A stretch of 33,989 nt of DNA from Actinomycetes bacterium (GTDB lineage: Bacteria; Actinomycetota; Acidimicrobiia; Acidimicrobiales; RAAP-2). Where the stretch lies: assembly GCA_021777285.1 (NCBI GenBank), contig JAJYDR010000011.1, positions 1 through 33,989 on the forward strand, in the 5' to 3' direction. The translations under genes were made by a program, and so were the position numbers. Of the stretch, positions 6,546 to 14,840 are shown piece after piece (position 1 is the first letter of the stretch; each line of letters starts with the position of its first letter). Below the pieces are notes generated by a model. That model worked only from the letters and a program-made list of their open reading frames with translations, was not told where the DNA came from and did not search any database.

Positions 6546-8485
6546 TCGGATTCTCGCCGGGTGTCGCGCCCGCCCGAGGCGAGCCACGAGGCGTACATCG
6601 TCGCGTAGGCGCCACCGGCCGCGAGGAGTTCGCTCGGGGTGCCGGACTCGACGACGCCTCCGTGGTCGACGACCACGATGCGGTCGGCGCGCTGGGCCGT
6701 GGTGAGCCGGTGCGCGATGAGGATGGCGGAGCGGCCCTCGAGGATTCGGTCGAGGGCCCGCTCGACGATCGTCTCGCTCTGCAGGTCGAGCGACGAGGTG
6801 GCCTCGTCCAGGATCAGGATCCGCGGCGCGGCGAGGAAGGCCCGCGCGAGCGCCAGCAGCTGGCGCTCGCCCGCCGACAGCGTTTGGCCGCGCTCGTGGA
6901 CCTCGGCGTCGATACCGTTGGGCAGTCGGTCCACGAGCTCGCGCAGCCCCACCACGTCGATGGCCTGCTCGATCTGGGCGTCGGTGGCGTCGGGGCGGCC
7001 GAAGGCGAGGTTGGTGCGGATCGAGCCCGCGAAGAGGAAGGGCTCCTGGGGCACGACGCCGACCTGGGAGCGCAGCGAGTGCAGGGTGACCGTGCGCACG
7101 TCGACACCGTCGATGAGGACCCGGCCCGACGTCGGGTCATAGAAGCGGTTCGCGAGCTTGGCGATCGTGGACTTGCCCGCGCCGGTCGGGCCGACGAAGG
7201 CGATCGACTCCCCAGCGGCGATCTCCAGGTTGACGTCGGTCAGCACCGGCCGGTCGGGGTCGTAGCCGAAGCTCACGTGCTCGAACGTGATCCGCCCTTC
7301 GACCGGGCCGAGGGTCGTGGCGTGCTCGTCCTCGTCGACGCTCGGTGCCGTCTCGAGCAACTCGCGCAGGCGCGTGATCGAGGAGCGGCCCTGCTGGAGC
7401 GCGTTGTACTGCTGGACGAGGAGCTGGATGGGCGAGAAGAACCGGTTGAGGTAGAGGAAGAAGGCGATCAGGGCGCCGATGGTGAGCTTGTGCTCGAGCA
7501 CGAGCCGCCCGCCGATCGCGAGCAGGAGCCCCTGGCCGAGGATGCCGATCATCACGGTCGACGGGCCGTAGATGCTGCTCACCCGGCCGGTGTAGAGGTT
7601 GGCGTCGCGGTAGGCGCCCACGACGTGGCGGTGGTTGCGGATATTGCGGCGCTGGCGGTTGTTCGCGGTCACGACGCGGATGCCGTAAAGCGACTCGGAC
7701 AGGTCGGCGAGCACGTTGGCGATCCGGTCGCGGGTGCGCAGGTAGCCGCGCTCGCTCGCCTGGTGGAACCAGATGGAAAAGACGAAGAGCAGTGGCACGA
7801 CGAGCAGCACGGTCCAGGTCGCCAGGGCGACGTTGGTCGCGAACAGGATCACCGTGATGACCACCATCGTCAATCCCTGGACGGCGAACTGGCTGATGCC
7901 GTCTTGGACTAGCTGCTGGAGGTTTTCGATGTCACTGGTCATGCGGCTCATCAGGACGCCGGCCTTCTCCTCGGTGAAAAAGCCCAGGCTCAGCCGCTGG
8001 AGATGGGTGAACACCCGGATGCGCAGGTCGTGCATGACCCGCGAGGCGAGACGACCCGTGACGTCCACCTGGGCACGCTGAAGGAAGGCGCTCGCGAGCG
8101 CGAGGACCAGGTAGACCACGCCACAGACGACGACCACCGTCAGCGAGTGGTGGCCCGGGACCATGCCGTTGTTGATCGCGTACTCGGTGAGCTTGGGGCC
8201 GGCCTGCAGGACCAAGCTGATCGCGATCACGAGCATCGAGCCGCCGTAGAGGTAGCGCGGGTAGCGCCCGACCAGGCGCGCCAGGCTGAGCTGCTGGCGT
8301 TCGGCCGCCGAAGGGCGCTGGGTGAAGGTGAGATTTGCGGGCTCGTGAACCGGCTCGGTGGCGAGCAACTTGGTCGCCTCGTCCATCAGTTCGCTCGGGA
8401 TCCCCCCGAACGGCAGGCCGTTGTCCGTGGCGCTGCGGTGACCGCCGCCCCCGAACCCGCCAGTGAAGCCGCCGCCCCAAGCCAT
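6542..8485 (-). CDS. ABC exporter half-transporter B (consensus Walker B, altered signature)
   Basis: The 647-residue protein fuses a six-helix type I exporter membrane domain (about residues 85-370) to an ATPase domain. Walker A GPTGAGKST starts at 432, the Q-loop is VPQEPFLF, the signature is LSAGERQ at 536-542 in place of LSGGQ, Walker B is ILILDE at 556-561 with the catalytic Glu, and the switch His is H592. The N-terminus is glycine-rich with a His. Its start overlaps the stop of half-transporter A by 1 nt (TGATG), so both are coupled. Consensus catalytic Glu here plus canonical signature in the partner is the pattern of heterodimeric exporters. The substrate (drug, lipid or peptide) cannot be read from sequence. 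Confidence 0.92.
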   Translation of the reverse strand: MAWGGGFTGGFGGGGHRSATDNGLPFGGIPSELMDEATKLLATEPVHEPANLTFTQRPSAAERQQLSLARLVGRYPRYLYGGSMLVIAISLVLQAGPKLTEYAINNGMVPGHHSLTVVVVCGVVYLVLALASAFLQRAQVDVTGRLASRVMHDLRIRVFTHLQRLSLGFFTEEKAGVLMSRMTSDIENLQQLVQDGISQFAVQGLTMVVITVILFATNVALATWTVLLVVPLLFVFSIWFHQASERGYLRTRDRIANVLADLSESLYGIRVVTANNRQRRNIRNHRHVVGAYRDANLYTGRVSSIYGPSTVMIGILGQGLLLAIGGRLVLEHKLTIGALIAFFLYLNRFFSPIQLLVQQYNALQQGRSSITRLRELLETAPSVDEDEHATTLGPVEGRITFEHVSFGYDPDRPVLTDVNLEIAAGESIAFVGPTGAGKSTIAKLANRFYDPTSGRVLIDGVDVRTVTLHSLRSQVGVVPQEPFLFAGSIRTNLAFGRPDATDAQIEQAIDVVGLRELVDRLPNGIDAEVHERGQTLSAGERQLLALARAFLAAPRILILDEATSSLDLQSETIVERALDRILEGRSAILIAHRLTTAQRADRIVVVDHGGVVESGTPSELLAAGGAYATMYASWLASGGRDTRRESD

Positions 8486-10320
8486 CAGTCGCCCTCCCTC
8501 GTGGCCTGGGCGAGGATCTGGGCGTAGAGCGGGGTCGTCGCGAGCAGGGCGTCGTGGGTGCCCGAGGCGACGACGCGCCCGTCGTCGAGCACGAGTACGC
8601 GGTCGGCGAGCGCGATCGTGGAGACGCGATGGGCGATGACGATGGTGGTGCGCCGTTCGAGCAGGTGCGCCAGCGCCTCGTGGATCCCCGCCTCGACGTG
8701 CACGTCGATGGCGCTGGTCGCGTCGTCGAGGATCAGCACCGGCGGGTTGACGAGCAAGGTCCGAGCGATGGCGATGCGCTGGCGCTGGCCGCCCGAGAGG
8801 GTGTAGCCCCGTTCGCCCACCACGGTGTCGTAGCCGTGGGGCAGCCGCTCGATGAACTCGGCCGCGTTGGCCGCCTGGGCCGCGGCGACCACCTCGTCCA
8901 TCGACGCGTTGGGCCGGCCGTAGGCGATGTTGTCACGGATCGAGATCGAGAAGAGGAACGGCTCGTCCATCACGACGCCGACCGCCGTGCGCAGCGAGTG
9001 CAATGTGAGGTCGGTGACGTCGTGGCCGTCGATGCGAACGGCGCCGTCGGTCGCGTCGTAGAACCGTGTGAGCAGCCGCGCGACGGTGGACTTGCCCGAT
9101 CCCGTGCGCCCCACGATGGCGACCGTCTCGCCGGGCTCGATGACGGCGCTGAAGTCGCCAAGGATCGCCGGCCCGTCGCCGTAGTGGAAGCTGACGTGGT
9201 CGAACTCGATGTGCCCCTTGACGTCCACCAGGTCGTACGCCCCGGGCCGCTCGGTGATCGTGGGGTTCTCGTCGAGGATCTCGAAGATCCGCTCGGCGCT
9301 GGCCTTGGCGCGCTGGCCCATCATGACGAGCTGGCCGAGCATCATGAACGGCGCCTGGAGCATCAGCAGGTAGGCGTTAAAGGCGAGGATCGCGCCGATG
9401 CCGAGGTGTCCGTCGATGACCATCCAGCCGCCGAAGACGAGCACGAGGGCGAGTCCGAGTTGGGGGAGGTTCTGCACCCACGGGGACCAGATGGCGCGCA
9501 GCTGGGCGTCCTTGATGTAGGCCCACGCCACGCGCTCGGCGGCGTCAGCGAGCCGGTTGACCTCGGCCTCTTCCTGGGCGAAGGACTTGACGACCCGCAC
9601 GCCGTTGACGTTCTCGTCGACGATGGTCGCCACGTCGGCGAGGCGCGCCTGAGTGATCCAGGAGATCGGGAACATGACCCGGCGCATCTTGATCCCGACG
9701 AAGTAGAGGATCGGCATGACGATCATCGCGATCAGCGCCAGGACGACGTTGATCGAGAGCATGAAGCCAAAGGCGATCACGCCGATGAAGCTCTGCACGA
9801 CGATGAGCGGCGCGAAGGTGGAGTACATCTGCACGCTGCGGATGTCGCTGTTGGCCCGGCTGATCAGCTGGCCCGACTGGACCTGGTCGTAGAAGCTGAA
9901 GGAGAGCCAGGCGAGGTGCTCGTAGATGAGCGAGCGCAGGTCGGCCTCGACGTTGTAGGCGGTCTTGAAGACGTACTGGCGCGAGACGATGCCGGTGATG
10001 CCGGCAATCAGGCCGACGACCAGCACTTCGATGACGGCGGTCGACAGGGCGGCGGAATGGGCGACGAGGGAGTGGTCGATCGCGCCGTTGAGTAGTTGGG
10101 GCACCAGGGTCTGGAAGACGAGGCTGATGAACGAGAGGCTGATGGCGAGGGCGAACGTGTAGCGGTGCGAGGCGATTACCGGCAGGACCCGACGCCACCA
10201 CGGCAGTGCCGGATCGCGCGAGATCTGCGCACTCGGACCGGGATAACTCGAGTAGACCCCGCCCAGCGGATCGCTGTCGGCCCGATCGGTTTCGATCGAG
10301 TCACGCGCGTCCAAGGTCAC
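8485..10320 (-). CDS. ABC exporter half-transporter A (degenerate Walker B and Q-loop)
   Basis: This protein has 611 residues from GTG 10320, with a six-helix exporter domain and an ATPase domain. Walker A GRTGSGKST starts at 404 and the signature LSGGQRQRIAIAR at 508 is canonical, but Walker B reads VLILDD at 528-533, so the catalytic Glu is Asp. The Q-loop reads VVMDEPFLF, without its Gln. The switch His is H564. With partner B this gives one consensus and one degenerate ATP site, as in TM287/288-type heterodimers. The start was chosen because TACGAT lies exactly 6 nt upstream of this GTG and longer frames would run into the divergent upp start. N-terminal residues before the first helix are polar and Asp-rich. 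Confidence 0.9.
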   Translation of the reverse strand: MTLDARDSIETDRADSDPLGGVYSSYPGPSAQISRDPALPWWRRVLPVIASHRYTFALAISLSFISLVFQTLVPQLLNGAIDHSLVAHSAALSTAVIEVLVVGLIAGITGIVSRQYVFKTAYNVEADLRSLIYEHLAWLSFSFYDQVQSGQLISRANSDIRSVQMYSTFAPLIVVQSFIGVIAFGFMLSINVVLALIAMIVMPILYFVGIKMRRVMFPISWITQARLADVATIVDENVNGVRVVKSFAQEEAEVNRLADAAERVAWAYIKDAQLRAIWSPWVQNLPQLGLALVLVFGGWMVIDGHLGIGAILAFNAYLLMLQAPFMMLGQLVMMGQRAKASAERIFEILDENPTITERPGAYDLVDVKGHIEFDHVSFHYGDGPAILGDFSAVIEPGETVAIVGRTGSGKSTVARLLTRFYDATDGAVRIDGHDVTDLTLHSLRTAVGVVMDEPFLFSISIRDNIAYGRPNASMDEVVAAAQAANAAEFIERLPHGYDTVVGERGYTLSGGQRQRIAIARTLLVNPPVLILDDATSAIDVHVEAGIHEALAHLLERRTTIVIAHRVSTIALADRVLVLDDGRVVASGTHDALLATTPLYAQILAQATREGD

Positions 10321-10326
10321 CGAGGC

Positions 10327-10332
10327 ATCGTA
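10327..10332 (-). promoter_or_regulatory. -10 box of the ABC exporter operon
   Basis: TACGAT on the minus strand ends 6 nt before GTG 10320, predicting a leaderless mRNA for the two-gene exporter operon. This also fixes the most likely start of half-transporter A. Confidence 0.45.
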
Positions 10333-10387
10333 CCGGGCGACATCGTGCAGACAGCCCGCGGAGCCGACGCGCAATCGCCGCGCGACG

Positions 10388-10393
10388 TAATGT
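10388..10393 (+). promoter_or_regulatory. -10 box of upp, leaderless arrangement
   Basis: TAATGT is followed by 6 nt and then GTG 10400, so transcription should begin on the start codon. No Shine-Dalgarno precedes the gene, in agreement with this. Confidence 0.5.
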
Positions 10394-10399
10394 GACGTC

Positions 10400-11035
10400 G
10401 TGCCTACGCCACTCGTCGTCAATCACCCCATCGTCGCCGACAAGGTTCGCCAGCTGCGCGACAGCGCCACGTCCAACGCCGATTTCTTGCGCCTGGCGCG
10501 CGAGATCTCGCGCTTCGTCGCCTACGAGGCCTTTCGAGACACGCCGACCACGCCGACCACGGTCGACACGCCCGTCAAGTCCGGCGCGCCCGCGGTAAAG
10601 GTCGACACCGAGTACGTCATCGTGCCGATCCTGCGCGCGGGCCTCGGCATGAGCCCGGCGGTCCAGGAGGTTCTGCCCCACACGCGGGTCTGCCTCGTCG
10701 GCCTGCGTCGCAACGAGACGACCCTGCTGCCCGACGTCTACCTGGACGGCCTGCCCGATTCCCTGGTCGGCGCCCACGTGGTGATCTGTGATCCGATGCT
10801 CGCGACCGGGGGCTCACTCGACATGGTCCTCACGATGCTGGCCTCGCGCGGCGCGACCGATACCACCGTGCTGTGCCTGATCGCCGCGCGTCCCGGCGTC
10901 GAGTTCGTGCTGTCGCGCCACCCCGACGTGACCATCGTGGCCGCCGCGCTCGACGAGCAACTCACCGACACCGGCTACATCACGCCCGGGCTCGGCGACG
11001 CGGGCGACCGACTCTTCGGACCACCTGTTCGCTAA
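10400..11035 (+). CDS. upp: Uracil phosphoribosyltransferase
   Basis: The 211-residue protein matches Upp throughout: N-terminal HPIVADKVRQLRD, VPILRAGLGM near residues 75-84, the PRPP-binding loop VVICDPMLATGGS, and the uracil-recognising end GYITPGLGDAGDRLFG. It converts uracil and PRPP to UMP in the cytosol. One oddity is a Thr-Pro-Thr-rich insert near residues 49-64, where other Upp proteins have a shorter loop. It is divergent from the exporter operon and convergent with cytosine deaminase, with no bases between the two stops. The neighbouring deaminase makes uracil, so the pair forms a cytosine-to-UMP salvage route. Confidence 0.95.
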   Translation: MPTPLVVNHPIVADKVRQLRDSATSNADFLRLAREISRFVAYEAFRDTPTTPTTVDTPVKSGAPAVKVDTEYVIVPILRAGLGMSPAVQEVLPHTRVCLVGLRRNETTLLPDVYLDGLPDSLVGAHVVICDPMLATGGSLDMVLTMLASRGATDTTVLCLIAARPGVEFVLSRHPDVTIVAAALDEQLTDTGYITPGLGDAGDRLFGPPVR

Positions 11036-11506
11036 CTACTCCCCGATGTCCTCGTTCCAGAGTTGGGCGTGGTCGTGGATGAAGGTGCCGAGCAGCTCGG
11101 TGCAGGTCGGATCGTCGAGCACGATCACCTCGACGCCGAGTTCGGCGAGCCACTCGTGGCCGCCCGAGAAGTTGGTCGACTCGCCGATTACCACGGCGCC
11201 GATGTTGAACTGACGCACGAGTCCCGAGCAGTACCAGCACGGCGAGAGCGTCGTGACCATGACCGTGTCGCGGTAGCCCCGGCGACGGCCCGCGCGCCGG
11301 AAGGCGTCGGTCTCGGCGTGCACCGACGCGTCGTCCTCTTGGACCCGTCTATTGTGCCCGGCGCCGAGGAGCTCGCCGGTCCGCGTGAAGAGCGCGGCGC
11401 CGATCGGGATGCCGCCCTCGTCTCGACCGCGCACGGCCTCGTCGATGGCGGTATCGAGCATGCGTCGGGCGAGGTCGTGGTCGAGCGGTGTCGGGGCGGT
11501 CGTCAT
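11036..11506 (-). CDS. Cytosine deaminase, yeast (FCY1) type
   Basis: The 156-residue protein belongs to the small zinc CDA superfamily, not the large CodA amidohydrolases. Zinc ligands and catalytic Glu are H63 and E65 (VHAETD) and C90 and C93 (SPCWYC), nearly the same numbering as yeast cytosine deaminase (H62, E64, C91, C94). EGGIPIGAAL near residues 30-39, the VVIGE..NF segment and the terminal WNEDIGE also match the yeast enzyme closely. It should hydrolyse cytosine to uracil plus ammonia, feeding Upp. The start is ATG 11506: a CATACT box lies 6 nt upstream and there is no Shine-Dalgarno. The head-to-tail closeness with a divergent phosphoribosyltransferase leaves only 22 bp between start codons. 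Confidence 0.9.
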   Translation of the reverse strand: MTTAPTPLDHDLARRMLDTAIDEAVRGRDEGGIPIGAALFTRTGELLGAGHNRRVQEDDASVHAETDAFRRAGRRRGYRDTVMVTTLSPCWYCSGLVRQFNIGAVVIGESTNFSGGHEWLAELGVEVIVLDDPTCTELLGTFIHDHAQLWNEDIGE

Positions 11507-11512
11507 GGGCTC

Positions 11513-11520
11513 AGTATGCT
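11513..11520. promoter_or_regulatory. Overlapping divergent -10 boxes
   Basis: AGTATGCT reads TATGCT on the plus strand (11515-11520, 8 nt before GTG 11529) and CATACT on the minus strand (11518-11513, 6 nt before ATG 11506). The near-symmetric octamer could serve both directions, giving transcription starts about 20 bp apart and two essentially leaderless mRNAs. Confidence 0.45.
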
Positions 11521-11528
11521 CGACCACG

Positions 11529-12137
11529 GTGGAACGGCGCACGTACGAGGTAGAAATCGGTTCTCAGCGGGTCTCGTTGCCGGTGGTGCCACTGTCAGAG
11601 GACCTGTCGCTGGCGCTCTTGATCACGGTCGACATGGGCGTGCGGTTCATGTCACGGGCCGGCGAGGAGTTGGCGGAACTCTTGCGTCCCCACGACGTCG
11701 ACATCGTGGCCACCGTGGCGACGATGGGCATCCCCCTGGCCGTGGAGGTCACGCGGCACCTCGGACTCGACCAGTACGTCATCTTGCACAAGACGCCCAA
11801 GATCCACCTGGCTGATGCGGTGACCGAGTCGGTGCGCTCGATCACCACCGACGCCGATCAGCGGCTCCTGTTTGACCGCGCGAGGATCGGCGACGTGGCG
11901 GGCAAGCGCGTCGCCATCGTCGACGACGTGATCTCGACGGGCGCGTCCACTGGGGCGGCCCTACGGCTACTTCGCCGGATCGACGCCGACGTGGCCGCGA
12001 TCGGAACACTGGTGACCGAGGCGTCCCTGTGGCGTTCGTCACTGGGTGACGATGCGGCGATGGTCCAAGCCCTCGGGGCGATTCCCGTCTTTCGCCCCGA
12101 TGGAGCCGGAGGGCTCACCGAGGACTGGGCCGGCTAA
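11529..12137 (+). CDS. Phosphoribosyltransferase, adenine/xanthine type (COG0503-like)
   Basis: This 202-residue type I phosphoribosyltransferase has a PRPP-binding motif KRVAIVDDVISTGAST at about residues 123-138, an upstream VATVATMGIPLAVEVTRHLG segment and an ILHKTPKIHL segment in the flexible-loop position. The order resembles adenine or xanthine phosphoribosyltransferases, but base specificity is not clear. It would convert a free base plus PRPP to the nucleotide in the cytosol. GTG 11529 is the start that leaves room for the divergent cytosine deaminase; earlier in-frame starts lie inside that gene. Neighbours upp, cytosine deaminase and the NCS1 permease support a base-salvage role. 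Confidence 0.8.
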   Translation: MERRTYEVEIGSQRVSLPVVPLSEDLSLALLITVDMGVRFMSRAGEELAELLRPHDVDIVATVATMGIPLAVEVTRHLGLDQYVILHKTPKIHLADAVTESVRSITTDADQRLLFDRARIGDVAGKRVAIVDDVISTGASTGAALRLLRRIDADVAAIGTLVTEASLWRSSLGDDAAMVQALGAIPVFRPDGAGGLTEDWAG

Positions 12138-12154
12138 GCAATCGCGGGGATGCC

Positions 12155-12182
12155 TGGCAATCCGCACCCGTTTTGCTATAGA
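12155..12182 (+). promoter_or_regulatory. Candidate promoter of the first repeat protein
   Basis: TGGCAA (12155-12160), a 16-bp spacer and TATAGA (12177-12182) with an extended TGC upstream of the -10. It would give a leader of about 85 nt before ATG 12275, unlike the leaderless style of many neighbours. The 137-bp gap is visibly AT-richer than its surroundings. Confidence 0.3.
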
Positions 12183-12274
12183 TTTCAGGCGTTACCCAGG
12201 TTCTGCACAGGTCTTTTTAAATGAGGGCGGCCACACTGGACATGGTTACTAAAGGTCAACCGAAGGAAGGGTCT

Positions 12275-13186
12275 ATGAACCGAAATCTGAAAGTGAAGTT
12301 AACCCGCAGCGCCAGCGCCGCCGCCATCGTTGCGGCACTCGTCGTTAGCGGCGCTGGAATCGCTGGTGCATCGGCGAACGGTGCACGGGCCTCGGTCACG
12401 TTGAGTGTTCGTGCGTCCAATCATGACCATGGTGGTGCCAAGTTTCGCCCGATCGAAGGCACTATTACCTCGGTTGTGATCTCGACCTCATTTGTCGTGT
12501 CGTCACCCCGGTTGACGGGTGTCACCGTGACGTACAACGCCGGCACGAAGTTCATTGTCGGTCACACCTCTGTTCCAGCCGCACCGGTGTTCGTGACGGG
12601 CGAGCGCGTGTTCGTCACCCCGGCGACGGGTTCCACGGCTACTACCTACATCGCCGCGACGATTCGAATCGTGCCTACCAAGATCCACCCGATTGAGGGC
12701 ATGATCTCGTCGGTCAACGGGACGATGTCGATGGCCGTTACCGTCCGTCGAAACGTGACCATGACGGTCCTGTTTTCGTCGGTGACTCCGGCCACCGTCG
12801 TCACGATGGGCCACAACACGGTCGGACTAGTGAACCTCGTCGCTGGCGAACGTGTGCACGTCACACCGACGTCAACGTCAACGACCGCGTCGTACATGGC
12901 GTCAAAGATTGCGATCCAGTCCACGAAGATCCACCCGATCGAGGGCGTGGTCGCGTCGGTCAATGGAACAACGAGCATGGTTGTCACGACGAAGAACAAC
13001 ACGCCCGTAACCGTCTACTTCGGTCTTGAGTCCCTTTTGGCGAACGGAACCACTGTCGCGCCACTTATCTCGAATGTGGGAAGCCTTACTACGGTGCCGC
13101 CTGCACACGTGCACGTGGTGTTAGTGCCCGGCCCGTCTGGCTCAACGCCGCAAGCCTTGCTTGTACGGATTCAGCCCCAGTCGTAA
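12275..13186 (+). CDS. Secreted protein with three about 80-residue repeats (DUF5666-like)
   Basis: A 303-residue exported protein. ATG 12275 has a good AAGGAAGGG ribosome-binding sequence. Residues 1-34 form a signal peptide: KVKLTR basic region, an Ala/Val core, and an AGASA end. Three tandem repeats begin at residues 56, 136 and 218, each opening K-[FI]-[RH]-P-I-E-G followed by a [IV]-[TSA]-S-V turn and beta-rich Thr/Val sequence ending in GERV.VTP or a variant. No catalytic residues are seen. The pattern resembles DUF5666-type beta-barrel repeats and the downstream protein at 15045-16004. Codons are notably more A/T-rich than in neighbouring genes, which may mean recent acquisition or relaxed selection. 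Function unknown; surface or envelope role inferred. Confidence 0.82.
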   Translation: MNRNLKVKLTRSASAAAIVAALVVSGAGIAGASANGARASVTLSVRASNHDHGGAKFRPIEGTITSVVISTSFVVSSPRLTGVTVTYNAGTKFIVGHTSVPAAPVFVTGERVFVTPATGSTATTYIAATIRIVPTKIHPIEGMISSVNGTMSMAVTVRRNVTMTVLFSSVTPATVVTMGHNTVGLVNLVAGERVHVTPTSTSTTASYMASKIAIQSTKIHPIEGVVASVNGTTSMVVTTKNNTPVTVYFGLESLLANGTTVAPLISNVGSLTTVPPAHVHVVLVPGPSGSTPQALLVRIQPQS

Positions 13187-13200
13187 CCACTGACCAAGCC

Positions 13201-13249
13201 GAACAACGAACGAGCCCCGGGGCATTGCCCCGGGGCTCGTTCGTTGTTC
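13201..13249. terminator. 22-bp perfect hairpin, bidirectional terminator
   Basis: A perfect 22-bp inverted repeat (13201-13222 with 13228-13249) has a 5-nt spacer that can close by one more C-G pair. It lies 14 bp after the stop of the rightward repeat protein and 10 bp before the stop of the leftward permease gene. There is no external T-tract, but the outer stem is T-rich on one side and A-rich on the other. Confidence 0.85.
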
Positions 13250-13259
13250 GCGAGACGGA

Positions 13260-14816
13260 TCAGCGTGTCGGCTCGAGTTCCTTCTGGCGCGCGACCTGCA
13301 TGCCGACGTAGCCCGTAACCTTCTCGAAGAGGAAGTACAGGATCGCAGCGACCAGGATGCCCATGGGAATCGAGAAGTCGGCGCCGCCGAACCAGCCGGC
13401 TTGACCGCAGTTGGCGCTCGCGGTGCCGGTGCAGTAGAAGGCGCCGTAGTGGTTGGAGATCGGCGTCATCCAGTGGAACGGGAAGTTGACCGGCGGCGGC
13501 GCCTTTGAGTAGGCGAGGGTCGAGGCGACGAGGCCCACGAAGAATGCGACGATCGCGTTCCAGTTGACCCCACTCTTGCCGCCGAAGTAGAGGCCCTCGC
13601 GGTCGGTGCGCTGGAGCTCGGCCGGGTTGTAGCGGAATCGGCGAAGGATCCAGTCCATGATGTACACCCCGAACCACGGTGCGATCCAGACGATGATGAC
13701 CCCGACGAACTCCTTCATGTAGAGCGAGAAGGTCGACTGGAACATGGCGTAGATCGTGAGCAGCCCGGCGATGATGCTGTCCATCACGACCGCCTGGTAG
13801 CGCTTGAGGTGGATCCCCATCGCCTGGACCGAGACCCCCGAGCTGTAGAGGTCGAGGGAGTTGATGCCAAAGAGCTGGACGATCGCAAAGACGAGGAAGA
13901 CCGCGACGACCCAGGTCGGGATGAAGTGCTGGCCGTAGAGCGCCTGCAGCGGGTTCGAGCCGTTCCAGGCGGCCACTTGGGCGCTCGAGGAGATGAAGGT
14001 GTAGGTGAGCGCACCCAGGGTCATCAGGACGATCTCGGGCAGTGCGGTGCCGAGGAACACCCAGCCGACGATCGCCCCCTTCTTGGAGTCGCGGGGCAGG
14101 TAGCGGGTGTAGTCGTTGCCGCACTCGGTCCAGCCGAGGCCCGAGAGGGCGATCGTGAAGGCGAGGCCCGCGGTGTAGAGCTCCCAGCCGCCGAGGAATC
14201 CCTTGAAGTGCACCGAGCCGTGCTTGAGGTCAAAGATCGCGAGCAGGGCGAAGATCGCCACGAAGGGGATGATCAGCGCGCGCAGGATCTTCACCATCGT
14301 CGCGTGGCCGAGGTACGGCATGACGGCCTGGATGGCCGCGGCGAGGATGATCAGGATCACCTTGAGCGGGCTGCTGACGTGGATGCCGGCCATCTGGAAG
14401 AGCACCATCGCCGCGCCGACGATGAGGATCAGGCCCTCGGTCTCAAATCCCAGCTGGGTGATCCAGTTGAAGAAGCTCACGACGCGCGATCCCCGCAGGC
14501 CAAAGGGCGCCCGGCTGATCGCGAAGGCGGTCGTGCCCGACTCGGGTCCCTGCAGTGACGCGACGCCGAGCAGCAGGTACGAGAGGTTGCCGAGCACGAT
14601 CAGACTGAATGCGGTCCAGAAGCTGAACCCGAAGCCCATCAGGATCGCGCCGTAGATGAAGTACTCGACGTTGACCGCCGACCCCGTCCACATCGCACCG
14701 ATATTGCGGGCGGTCGCCCACCGTTCCTCCTCGGGAATGTAGTCAATCCCGTGTTGTTCTATGTGAAACGGCTCGTCTTCAACCGAGCCGTCGTGTGTTC
14801 CCAACGTCGACGCCAC
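13260..14816 (-). CDS. NCS1-family nucleobase/cation symporter
   Basis: The 518-residue protein has about 12 hydrophobic helices and NCS1 (purine-cytosine permease) family features: an N-terminal RWATARNIGAMWTGSAVNV segment entering helix 1, LQGPESGTTAFAISRAPFG, GFETEGLILIV, SGLGWTECGNDYTRYLP in the helix 6 region, and APWFGVYIMDW late in the chain. It should import a base or related compound (cytosine, uracil, purine, allantoin or hydantoin) with a cation. The preceding salvage genes make cytosine or another base the best guess. GTG 14816 has GGGAGG about 10 nt upstream. The leader contains two hairpins. The gene lies between two secreted repeat proteins. Confidence 0.9.
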   Translation of the reverse strand: MASTLGTHDGSVEDEPFHIEQHGIDYIPEEERWATARNIGAMWTGSAVNVEYFIYGAILMGFGFSFWTAFSLIVLGNLSYLLLGVASLQGPESGTTAFAISRAPFGLRGSRVVSFFNWITQLGFETEGLILIVGAAMVLFQMAGIHVSSPLKVILIILAAAIQAVMPYLGHATMVKILRALIIPFVAIFALLAIFDLKHGSVHFKGFLGGWELYTAGLAFTIALSGLGWTECGNDYTRYLPRDSKKGAIVGWVFLGTALPEIVLMTLGALTYTFISSSAQVAAWNGSNPLQALYGQHFIPTWVVAVFLVFAIVQLFGINSLDLYSSGVSVQAMGIHLKRYQAVVMDSIIAGLLTIYAMFQSTFSLYMKEFVGVIIVWIAPWFGVYIMDWILRRFRYNPAELQRTDREGLYFGGKSGVNWNAIVAFFVGLVASTLAYSKAPPPVNFPFHWMTPISNHYGAFYCTGTASANCGQAGWFGGADFSIPMGILVAAILYFLFEKVTGYVGMQVARQKELEPTR

Positions 14817-14840
14817 GTTCGTGGTCCTCCCTAATAGATG

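Noticed and set aside
5409..6587. Long N-terminal extension of the glutamate dehydrogenase frame, antisense to the LLM oxidoreductase
   Set aside because: It is an open frame only because of GC-rich codon bias on the opposite strand. The sequence is Arg/His/Gly-rich, has no family likeness, and dehydrogenase homology begins only after 5408.
10321..10422. Longer N-terminus for ABC half-transporter A
   Set aside because: It would cover the divergent upp promoter and start, while GTG 10320 has a TACGAT box at the ideal distance.
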